Source of the DNA: Alloascoidea africana
Lineage: Eukaryota > Ascomycota > Alloascoideomycetes > Alloascoideales > Alloascoideaceae
Direction of reading: 5' to 3'
Length of the DNA: 64,000 bases
Assembly: GCA_030581615.1 (NCBI GenBank)
Contig: JAKTTT010000023.1
Coordinates: 1 to 64,000 of the forward strand
Each line of letters opens with the position of its first letter. Within the stretch, counting starts at the first letter, position 1. Of the stretch, positions 21,105 to 30,516 are shown in pieces. Position numbers and translations under genes: made by a program. A model generated the notes under the pieces. That model searched no databases, had not been told where the DNA came from, and was given only the letters and a program-made list of their open reading frames with translations.

Positions 21105-24100
21105 ATGACAGAAAGTGTCTCTTCCTCAGCGGAAAGCTACAAAGAATATCATGGGGAGTCGGAATCGGCCGCTCCCTTTCGTGTTGCGACTCGAGTGAAA
21201 AGTAGGGATTTGGAACATGGCGAAGACGAAGAGCTCTACTCGGAACACTTGAAAACAGTTCTTAGCGATCCTCAAGTTGTAGAACGTATTCAATCTTTAT
21301 CACGTACTCTATCGCGCCGTGTTTATGCTCAAGGAAAATTTGAAGTGGACCCCGACGACTTTGACCTGAATGCCATTCTTCACTATATCAACGGAAAGAG
21401 TTACGAGCAGGGTATCGAGGACACAGCTGCAGGTATTGCATTCAAGAACTTGACTGCAGAAGGCATTGACGCTTCTGCTGCTTATGGGCCTTCGGTAAGC
21501 GAAATGCTTAGGTCCTACGCCAATATTCCAGCTCGACTTTTTAAAAGGGAGAAGAAACCGCAAAGAAAGATTATCCAGAACGTTTCAGGTACCATCAGAG
21601 CCGGCGAAATGTGTTTGGTTATTGGACGTCCAGGTGCGGGTTGTTCAACTCTTCTCAAATGTTGTTCTGGTGAGATATCGGAGCTCACCAAGGTTGAAGC
21701 CGATTGGTCTTATGACGGTCTAAACCAAGAACAGATGATGGAAAGATACAAGGGATACGTCATTTATAACCCTGAATTGGACGTTCATTTCCCCCATCTC
21801 AAGGTCAAAGAGACTATTGACTTTGCCTTGAAGACCAAAACACCCGCCAAGCGTGTTGATGGTGTTAGTCGCCAAACCTATGTCGACACGATGAGAGATT
21901 TATGGTGTACTGTCTTTGGTCTGAGACACACCTACGCTACCAAAGTTGGAAACGAATTCGTTCGTGGTGTTTCTGGTGGTGAGAGAAAGAGAGTTTCTAT
22001 TGTGGAGGCTCTGACTTGTAACGCTTCAATCTACGCTTGGGATAACGCAACAAGAGGTTTGGATGCCTCTACTGCCCTCGAGTTTGCACATGCCATCAGA
22101 ACCGCAACCAACTTGTTGAATAACTCTGCTCTTGTTGCCATTTACCAAGCCGGTGAAAACATTTACGAACTTTTTGACAAGGTTACTGTTTTGTACTTGG
22201 GAAGACAGATCTACTTTGGTCCTGCCTCAAAGGCCAAAGCCTACTTTGAAAAAATGGGATGGGACTGCCCACCAAGAATGACAACACCTGAGTTTTTGAC
22301 CTCTGTCACCGATCCTAATGGACGACATCCTCGAGAAGGTATGGAGAACAAAGTCCCCACAACTGCAGAGGACTTTGAACAATACTGGTGGAATTCTCCC
22401 GAGTATCAGGAATGTATGGACGAGTACAACCAATATACCAGCAGCCATACATACGAAACCACCAAAACCCGACTTGACTTGGCAAATTCTCAAAGAAAGC
22501 AAAAGTATCAAAGAGCACAGTCTAACTATGTTCTTTCCTACCCCTCTCAAGTTAGACATTTGATCACCAGAGGTTTCCAGAGACAACGTGGTGAAATGAG
22601 TTATCAATGTATTTACCTTATTACTTTCATTGTCAAAGGTCTGATTATTGGTTCTGTTTATTGGAACATCCCAGAGAGTACTGGTGGTGCCTTTTCAAGG
22701 TCTGCGGTTTTGTTCTATGTTCTTGTTTACTGTGCTGTTACTTCTCTTGCTGAAATTTCCCATGCTTATTCCTTCCGACCGATTCTCTTAAAGCAAAAAA
22801 CCTATTCCATGTATCATGCATCAGCGGAAGCTCTTCAAGAGATTGTTACCGAATTCCCCATTAAGTTTGTTGCCGTTATTATTCTTGTCCTGACAACCTA
22901 CTGGATGCCCAATCTGAAGGATGAAGGTGGAGCTTTCTTTATGTTTTTCATCTTTCTCCTCATTATTCAGCAGTGTATGTCTTTCATGTTCAAGGTCGTT
23001 GCAACGTTTACAAAAGATGGTGAAACTGCACACGCTGTTGCCGGTCTTATTGTTTTGATTCTTGGTATTTACACTGGATTTATCATTCCTCTTCCTCAAA
23101 TGCATCACTGGGCCAAATGGCTGAATTGGTTGAATCCAATGAGATATGGTTTGGAGTCTCTTCTTGGAAGCGAGTTCCATGGTAGAAAGATGAGTTGTGA
23201 TGCTCTGGTACCTTCTGGACCCGGATACGAGAACGTTTCTGTTGAGAACCAAGTCTGTGCTTTCACTGGTGCTGAGCCTGGACAGGATTGGGTTAGTGGT
23301 GATAAATACATTTCAGCTTACAGCGATTTTCATTTTTCGAATGTCTGGAGAGATTTCGGAATTAACATTGCCTGGACCATTGCTTTTATTGTTGTGAATA
23401 CTGTTCTTGCTGAATTTGTCAAGCCTGTTGAAGGTGGAGGGGACATGTTGCTTTACAAGCGTGGACATTTGCCCGATAGTGAGAAAGAAACTGCCGATAA
23501 CCGTGTCGCTTCTAGAGAAGAAATGATGGAGAGTCTCAACGGACCTAATGTTGACTTGCAGAAAGTTATTGAAAGCAAGGAAGTTTTTTCATGGCAGCAT
23601 GTGGACTATGTCATTCCTTATGACGGTGGCAGCAGACAACTATTGTCTGATATTCAAGGATATGTAAAACCAGGAACAATGACAGCATTGATGGGTGAGT
23701 CTGGAGCTGGTAAAACAACTCTTCTCAATGTCCTTTCACAGAGAATCAACTTTGGTGTTATTACTGGTGATATGTTGGTTAATGGTCTTGCCTCCGATTC
23801 CTCTTTCCAAAGAAGAACAGGTTATGTTCAACAACAGGATCTTCATTTGGCTGAATACTCAGTCAGAGAGTCTTTGAGATTTGCTGCTGAGCTTCGTCAA
23901 CCTAAAGATGTGCCCCTTTCTGAAAAACACGAGTATGTTGAAAAGATTATCAACCTTCTTGGTATGCAGGATTATGCTGAAGCTATTATCGGTAAGCTTG
24001 GTCGTGGTTTGAACGTTGAACAGAGAAAGAAATTGTCCATTGGTGTTGAACTGGTTGCCAAACCCTCTCTTCTCCTTTTCCTTGATGAACCCACTTCTGG

Positions 24101-25637
24101 TCTTGATTCTCAATCTGCTTGGTCTATTATTCAATTCTTGAGAGCTCTTGCTGATTCCGGACAGGCTATTCTTTGTACAATCCATCAACCTTCTGCTACT
24201 CTATTCGAGGTCTTTGATCGCCTCTTGTTACTTAAGAAGGGTGGTAAGACTGTTTACTTTGGTGATATTGGCCCCAACTCTGCTTCTTTGCTCAAGTACT
24301 TTGAACGTCAATCTGGTGTCAAGTGTGGCGTCTCGGAAAATCCTGCGGAATATATTCTTAACTGTATCGGAGCAGGTGCAACTGCTTCTGCAAACGCTGA
24401 CTGGCATGAACTTTGGATCAATTCTCCTGAATTCTCATCTGTAACGAGTGAGATCCAGAGACTTAATCAAGAACTTCCCCAGAGACCCAAAGTCCAGAAT
24501 ACTGATTCGTTAAAGACCAAGTTTGCTACAAGTTGGATTACTCAATTCAATTGTGTTTTCAGAAGAACAGGTCTCCAATTTTGGCGTTCTCCTATCTACA
24601 TCAGAGCCAAATTCTTTGAAGCTGTTGTTTGTTCTCTCTTTGTCGGATTTTCCTTTGTTAGCATTAACCATTCTATTGAATCTGCTACACAACCTCTCTT
24701 GGCTATCTTTATGATGCTTATCGTTTCACTGGCCCTTGTCAACCAAATGCATGTGTTTGCCTATGCTTCTAGGGAATTGTTTGAAGTTCGAGAATCCTCG
24801 TCAAATACCTTCCACTGGTCTGCACTTTTGCTTGCTCAAACTGCATGGGAAATTATCTGGTGTACACTCTGTCAATTTATCTGTTTCTGCTGTTTCTACT
24901 GGGCCGCAGGATTTACTGGTGAAGCTGCAGAATGTGGATACTTTTTCTTGATGTATGTGTTGATGTTCCCATTATACTATGTCACCTATGGTCTCTGGAT
25001 TCTCTACTTTTCACCAAACGTTCCTTCAGCCTCTATTCTCAACTCTATGATTTTCCCCATGTTGATGTTGTTCTGTGGTGTTTTACAACCTTACGATTTG
25101 TTACCTGGATTCTGGACTTTTATGTACAAAGTGTCACCATTGACATACTTTGCACAATCGTTTGTCTCTCCCTTGGTTCATAACAGATATGCAGAATGTC
25201 TAGATCATGAATTTAACGTGATTTATCCTCCTAGTGGCCAGTCCTGTGGTGAATATCTTAATCCCTTTATCGAGCACCATGGCGGTTATCTGAGAGACGA
25301 GAATGCTAGTGCCCAATGTCAATACTGTCCTTTCACAAGTCAGGAAACAATATTGGCAAGCTTCAATATCAAATGGGAATACAGGTGGAGAAACTTTGGT
25401 TTCACCTTTGCCTACATCATCTTCAACGTTGTTGCCATGCTTGGAATGTATTACCTGTTTAGAGTCAAGGTATGGAACTTCAAGGTCATTTCCAACTTGA
25501 AGGAATGGATTAGCGGTGGCAGGAAAGAACGCCATGAGCAACCATCAGATGTATTTCAAATCAAGCCAGGTGATGAAAAAGTCCTTAAGGAAGCAAATGA
25601 AGCAACTGAAGCAACTGAAGCAAATGAAAAGCAATAA
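21105..25637 (+). CDS. PDR/CDR-type multidrug ABC transporter (ABCG full-size)
   Basis: The protein has 1510 residues, the normal length for Pdr5/Cdr1 proteins, arranged (NBD-TMD) x2. NBD1 has the fungal-degenerate Walker A GRPGAGCSTLLK (from residue 174; Cys replaces the usual Lys) and the signature VSGGERKRVSIVEAL. NBD2 has a canonical Walker A GESGAGKTTLL (from residue 864), a degenerate signature LNVEQRKKLSIGVEL and Walker B LLLFLDEPTSGLDSQ. This asymmetry is typical of the family. Each TMD contains about six hydrophobic segments with a large extracellular loop before the last. These plasma-membrane pumps export azoles, sterols and other hydrophobic compounds. The C-terminus ends in a short acidic repeat (EATEATEANEK). 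Two CTG codons at conserved leucines (21921, 24051) show standard decoding. Regulation by CGG-binding factors is inferred from the promoter. Confidence 0.96.
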   Translation: MTESVSSSAESYKEYHGESESAAPFRVATRVKSRDLEHGEDEELYSEHLKTVLSDPQVVERIQSLSRTLSRRVYAQGKFEVDPDDFDLNAILHYINGKSYEQGIEDTAAGIAFKNLTAEGIDASAAYGPSVSEMLRSYANIPARLFKREKKPQRKIIQNVSGTIRAGEMCLVIGRPGAGCSTLLKCCSGEISELTKVEADWSYDGLNQEQMMERYKGYVIYNPELDVHFPHLKVKETIDFALKTKTPAKRVDGVSRQTYVDTMRDLWCTVFGLRHTYATKVGNEFVRGVSGGERKRVSIVEALTCNASIYAWDNATRGLDASTALEFAHAIRTATNLLNNSALVAIYQAGENIYELFDKVTVLYLGRQIYFGPASKAKAYFEKMGWDCPPRMTTPEFLTSVTDPNGRHPREGMENKVPTTAEDFEQYWWNSPEYQECMDEYNQYTSSHTYETTKTRLDLANSQRKQKYQRAQSNYVLSYPSQVRHLITRGFQRQRGEMSYQCIYLITFIVKGLIIGSVYWNIPESTGGAFSRSAVLFYVLVYCAVTSLAEISHAYSFRPILLKQKTYSMYHASAEALQEIVTEFPIKFVAVIILVLTTYWMPNLKDEGGAFFMFFIFLLIIQQCMSFMFKVVATFTKDGETAHAVAGLIVLILGIYTGFIIPLPQMHHWAKWLNWLNPMRYGLESLLGSEFHGRKMSCDALVPSGPGYENVSVENQVCAFTGAEPGQDWVSGDKYISAYSDFHFSNVWRDFGINIAWTIAFIVVNTVLAEFVKPVEGGGDMLLYKRGHLPDSEKETADNRVASREEMMESLNGPNVDLQKVIESKEVFSWQHVDYVIPYDGGSRQLLSDIQGYVKPGTMTALMGESGAGKTTLLNVLSQRINFGVITGDMLVNGLASDSSFQRRTGYVQQQDLHLAEYSVRESLRFAAELRQPKDVPLSEKHEYVEKIINLLGMQDYAEAIIGKLGRGLNVEQRKKLSIGVELVAKPSLLLFLDEPTSGLDSQSAWSIIQFLRALADSGQAILCTIHQPSATLFEVFDRLLLLKKGGKTVYFGDIGPNSASLLKYFERQSGVKCGVSENPAEYILNCIGAGATASANADWHELWINSPEFSSVTSEIQRLNQELPQRPKVQNTDSLKTKFATSWITQFNCVFRRTGLQFWRSPIYIRAKFFEAVVCSLFVGFSFVSINHSIESATQPLLAIFMMLIVSLALVNQMHVFAYASRELFEVRESSSNTFHWSALLLAQTAWEIIWCTLCQFICFCCFYWAAGFTGEAAECGYFFLMYVLMFPLYYVTYGLWILYFSPNVPSASILNSMIFPMLMLFCGVLQPYDLLPGFWTFMYKVSPLTYFAQSFVSPLVHNRYAECLDHEFNVIYPPSGQSCGEYLNPFIEHHGGYLRDENASAQCQYCPFTSQETILASFNIKWEYRWRNFGFTFAYIIFNVVAMLGMYYLFRVKVWNFKVISNLKEWISGGRKERHEQPSDVFQIKPGDEKVLKEANEATEATEANEKQ
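25590..25629 (+). repeat. 9-bp coding repeat at the ABC transporter C-terminus
   Basis: About four tandem copies of a 9-bp unit (gaagcaact with variants) encode E-A-T/N steps at the end of the protein. It looks like a small slippage expansion in a tolerant tail. Confidence 0.8.
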
Positions 25638-27946
25638 TACCTGAGCTTTTCCTCCTCTCTTTATTTTATATTCATTTTATCTTTTTAGTATCCCCTTATT
25701 CTTTTGTCATTCATAGAATCACATTCTGATTTGCCTATTCATCTTAATGATTTTTTACTACCGCGCACTTTATCTTATTCAACTGCAAAGGATATTTGAG
25801 AAACATGGATACACACATATACTATACTATATCATATAATACTACTTATACATTTGGATCTAATATATTATACATGCATATTAAGCATTTTTTTTTTTTT
25901 AGAGATTGATTTCAAAGTTGGGAAGGAGTTATAAACTTGGACTTTGGAGGATAGAATCGTTGCAAAGGAAGGAAATCCACAAAGAGGTTAAAGTGATGAT
26001 GAAACTGATAATTAAGCCCGTGGTCCATGTCGCAATTTTGCAATTATCTTATTCAGGTAGAAAATATAAACACAAAGTTTTAGTGAAACAGTAAGAATCA
26101 CTTCAAAGCCAGAGGAAAGTTCATCAAAGAGCAAAAGCAACTTAGTACAATAGGGCCTTAACTATCCAATTTAGACAAACTGGCTTTAAGTGCTTCTGTG
26201 CATTTTAAAAGTGTTTTAAATTTTTCTTTTTTCTTTCACATCACGTTCAAAACACAACTTACTGTGTTTACGTATCTCCCGAAAATTATTCCTACCCGAA
26301 CCTTAAGGTTAGCCCAAACACTTATTTTTTTGTACTAAGCTGAACTTGTTTACGTTAAGCATAATAATTTGTTCGTGGCTGACGATTAGTGGCGTTTTAA
26401 AGTAGTGACATTCTACGAGAGGGGATGAATGATCTAGTGGATCTGATTATGCTAAAGTATCGCAGATTCACCAAAATATGAGGTCATCGCAAAAACCCCA
26501 ACTCCAGGACTTCAATATTTTTATGAACCAAACTGTTCTTTTTTTTTTGGGTTCAAACAAAATGACAAGGAATACTGTTCTGAATCAAAGTAAATAGAAG
26601 TCACTGATTTCGGTTGCTTTTAAGTCGTCCAGGATGTAGCCGTTCGAAACACCAGCCTCTAAGGGTGGTGGCTCTTGACTGAGATTATGCGAAATCAGCC
26701 ACCCCTCACGACTGACCGTTGGGACTCTTGTGATATTGGTGAATTATATCATAGATTGTGCCTGACACATTTCAACGGCTATAAGAGGATTCTGTAAGGG
26801 AACTGTCACAAGTAAAATAATAACGGAACGTGCCACGATACTCTCTTCAGATTTGTTTTCAAAAAAGGAAACCCCACATTCGCCTGGCTCAAGCCTGTAA
26901 TATGTATGCAAAAATTCTGGGGAGAAAAAGTGTCAAGTACTATATGGCATACATCATTCACTCTGCTTCTACGTTTTGCATCAAGTCAATTTCATAAAAC
27001 TTATAAGATTTAATAGAATTGGTGACAGGAAGGATTGACCCCTACTTTTGTATTGTTCCATGAAGTAGGTCATCGACATCTCATATGTTTTGGATACAGC
27101 GCTTTTCAATTTGGAAGTCCTAGACGGTCAACTCAGATTGTTTTATTCCAAAGCTTGCAGCTGGTTAAACCAAAAAAAAAAAAATAACATCAAACTTATC
27201 GATAAGATGCACAAGTCAAAGAAACATCAAGAAGGAGACAAATATAGCAAACAAAAAGCCAGTAGTTGCTGTCTGTGGGCACCTAGAAAAGCTGTTACTT
27301 CATATACGGATATTTAGCTGGTCGGCGTGAACAATTCACGCCTTGTTTTTGTGTTTTTAATGAACATTTGTATTTTGAGTTTGTGTGATTACAATAACAA
27401 CTCGGCTAGAATAGGAGAAGGGAATTAGGAGTTAAAGCAGTGAAGTCTGGAATTTTAAGCCATTGGCTTTCTAAGGCTTGGCCATTTTACCGTCTGGTAT
27501 TGTGTGGCACAATGTTTTATATTTCGACTTGAGTATAGCATGGTTCTCGGCGCGCCACAGAGTTTCAAGCCTCTTCTTGTACAGAGAAATTGGGCTTAAG
27601 GGAACGACTTTATGGCTGAATAGGGACCGGGGGGCCAAGAGCTAAAGAGGCCAAACAAAAAATGGGTTTCTATTGCAAGTAGAACTTGTGAAAGCGACAT
27701 CATCATATACGACACCATATAGCTCGGTTCTAAACTCAGAATTTCCAAATTCTCTTTTTTTTATTTTCTTCTTCTTCTTTTTCAGAAGCTAGATAGATGT
27801 CTTCAAATTCTAGCGCTGTGCTGTTCAAGCCTCTCCGTGTTGTTTTTGCTGCGCCATTGGTGTGGCACAACTGGAGTTTAGTATGGCGTCATCGCGGGTT
27901 CGTATTGCGAATGGGCGAATCTGCACAGACATGAACCCACGATCAG

Positions 27947-28030
27947 TACAGAAACAGAAACAGAAGCAGAAGAGAAAACAGAAAATGAATCTTACATGCT
28001 TCTTTTTCTTTTTCTGTGTCTGTTTTCCTT
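27947..28030. repeat. imperfect purine-rich/pyrimidine-rich inverted repeat
   Basis: A tract built from cagaaa/cagaag units (27947-27986) is followed after about 12 nt by a pyrimidine tract (28000-28030) that is largely its reverse complement. It could form a hairpin or a triplex-like structure. No gene is attached to it. Confidence 0.45.
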
Positions 28031-29897
28031 GCTCTCTTTTTTGCAGTTGTCCAATTTAATTTTTTTTAAAATCTCGAGATGGCGTAGGCGTGGCTTTTTG
28101 TAGATCGGCAAGCTCGAGAGCATTTGCCGTTAGAGTAAGTTGAGACCCTGTCCCATTTTGTTTGGTTTCACAATGACATTGAGAAATTTTGACAACATTC
28201 TTCAAATTTTTTGTTTGAAAATGCAAGCGTGCACAGTCCATTCTTGTTCGAAATACCATTTCTATTCCCCCCACCTTATTCGCTTTTTCCCGGACTGTGG
28301 AGTTGCTACGATTGGCATTTTTTCCTTTAGAGGAGGACCTTGCCAGTTTGGCTAGAAGCATAGCATCGGCTTGCTACTAGGACCGTTTCCTCCTTTATCA
28401 TTAGGAAAATAGTTGCGCAGCGGCGTATTAATTTCATATTCGTAACCGTTGCATAAATCCTCATCAATCAATCACGGCTTAAACCAGACCTGACTTGAGT
28501 GTGCTATATGGTACCCCCTTCTTTGTGTATATCACCACCAAGACTAAGGGCCAAAAAAAAAAATACTCCTCCGATTATGCAAGACAAGCAATAACTGCTT
28601 TTTTCCTCAGGTACATGTCCTGCAATTGTTTTTTTTTTAATGAGATGAGAAATGACTGGTCACGAGAGTGTTCACAAAAACAAACAGCTTTTATCTTGAT
28701 CTACAAGTAATCAAGTTTGACATACGTACATGAAAGTAATGATTATATCGATTCTATTAAAAGAAAATCAATTTGAGATTTTGAGCTACTCTTTCAAGAT
28801 GGTATTTACAAAATTACGGAGTACTCAAAGATCGATTTGCAAAAATGTGTAAATGTCGGAACATTCATCCTAAATTGTGCCATTTTTGATGTGACACACT
28901 TGCCTTTACCTTTCCATATTGGTTATGGTTGCCTTTATTCTTGGTCTTTGTCCATGAAAATTCACAATCAGCCAGTGTTTGCATTTTTTTCTTGTTGCAA
29001 CAACAAGCTTGGCTTGGGTTCCACAGCCAGATGCAAGTGAACAGAAACCGAAATTGAGTTACACCCTACAGTTTACGATTATGCATGATTAGCTCGTATC
29101 CGCCAGCCGTGCTGCTGCGGATCGAAACACATCCCAGTTCTGAAAATGTAGTGTGATAGACCTCCAGGATTGACACAAGCTAAATCTTTTGGGGAAGGTA
29201 GATCCATAGACACGGAGAATTCCAGCCATCTCTCCATTTTACTCGTTCTGGGCCCAACCAAGTCTTGATCGCTATTTGGCTGTCATCACATCAGCCTACG
29301 CAACTATTGCAACGATAGATGAATTTTATATGTCAATAGAGTTTTGAATAACTGATTCTCTAGTGGGTTTTTCCAATACCCAGGGCTAACAATATTGCTC
29401 ATTTAGTTTTTTTTTCATTTTGGCTGTTTGTACTTGAGCGGACATGATTAATGCGACTGCCCAGTGGTAGTAAATTCGGCATACGGGACTAAGCTATTCT
29501 TAACCCTAGAAACTCTTAGCCTTTACACAAGCTTTTGAAAAATGCTGAATCTGGAATATTAAAGTCGATCAAAAAAGAAAAATATTCTATTGGTCTTGTC
29601 TTTCTTTGGCAATGAACTTTTTTTGTACCCTGTGTGCTGTGCTATCGGGACAAGACCAGACCAGACCAGACTAACCAAGCACATACATACCGTAAACCGT
29701 AAGTCCCCCTAGCGAAAAAGAAAATAATGGACTAAAAGAAAAAATTAATCACACTTGGAGTGATAATAAACCCAAAAATAAAGAGACCATGGAGATGGCT
29801 AAACGCAGACTGCACACCGTCTTGGTCTTTCTGGTTTGAACCTTCCCCACAACGTCACTGTGCTTTTGCTATGACCGCGAAGAGCCACGGCTGGGGC

Positions 29898-29990
29898 CCA
29901 GAGGACCAGAGGACCAGAGGACCAGCGAGCACCCAGGAGCGCAAGGACCGGGACAAGACCAGCACCTGGACCAGCACCTGGACCAGCCCC
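29898..29990. repeat. GC-rich minisatellite-like repeats
   Basis: An 8-bp unit (cagaggac) occurs three times in tandem at 29899-29925, and a 12-bp unit (gaccagcacctg) twice at 29957-29980, with degenerate continuations. They lie in a local GC-rich island about 0.6 kb upstream of the sulfate permease. Confidence 0.75.
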
Positions 29991-30382
29991 AGCACCCTGC
30001 TCAGCACCTTGCTCAGCTCGGAGCGCTGGAACGAGGCTGCAATGCACCGATGGCCTGCGAAACGGAGCTTTTCTCGCAATCACACGTGACATAGTCTCAT
30101 CAGCCCGGTGCGCCACACGCGATCTGCTGCCCGCGCCCACGAGCAGCCCGCCAGCAGCCCGCGGTTTCGGGACGAGCCCCAAATGCTGGCCCCAGGCCCC
30201 GGCCCCCAGTCTGTTTTCAGTATTTTGGAGGCCAATGCTGCTTTTGCGGGTGTGGCACTTGGCGCCGCGAGGCAAAAAAAAAAAAAAAAAGAAAATGCGA
30301 TTGTGGCCGCCAGATCCATCAAAATGCAACTCTGCCAAAAGGTAAAATGAAAAAGCACATAGAGACGCTTGCGAAATAGGAA

Positions 30383-30389
30383 TATATAG
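30383..30389 (+). promoter_or_regulatory. TATA box of the sulfate permease
   Basis: TATATAG lies about 130 bp upstream of the start codon and is followed by pyrimidine-rich leader sequence. Confidence 0.4.
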
Positions 30390-30516
30390 TCTGCTCGATC
30401 CCCCTGTCTTCTCCCTTCTCTTTTCTCCATCCTCTAGCAGTTATCGAGTCCATCTCATCTCTCATCCCATTCCTTCTGTTTTTCCCAAGTGCACTTGCCC
30501 TTGCTCAGTGTCCAAA

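Larger units (their letters stand above)
25638..30516. other. 4.9-kb gene-free stretch between ABC transporter and sulfate permease
   Basis: No open frame longer than about 180 codons occurs, and none has a recognisable domain. The stretch includes several A/T homopolymers, an imperfect purine/pyrimidine palindrome (27947-28030), a GC-rich island with short tandem repeats (about 29870-30260), a 17-nt A-run (30274-30290) and a TATA box (30383). I found no tRNA, no retroelement and no coding gene. Long promoters, unannotated ncRNAs or decayed genes are all possible. Confidence 0.5.

Noticed and set aside
28056-28361. 101-codon minus-strand frame in the 4.9-kb gap
   Set aside because: No recognisable domain, and its C-terminal end runs into the T/A-rich tract; likely chance.
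29799-30338. 179-codon minus-strand frame in the GC-rich island
   Set aside because: Ala/Gly/Arg/Val-rich translation of GC-rich repeats, with a poly-Phe run from the A-tract; no domain.
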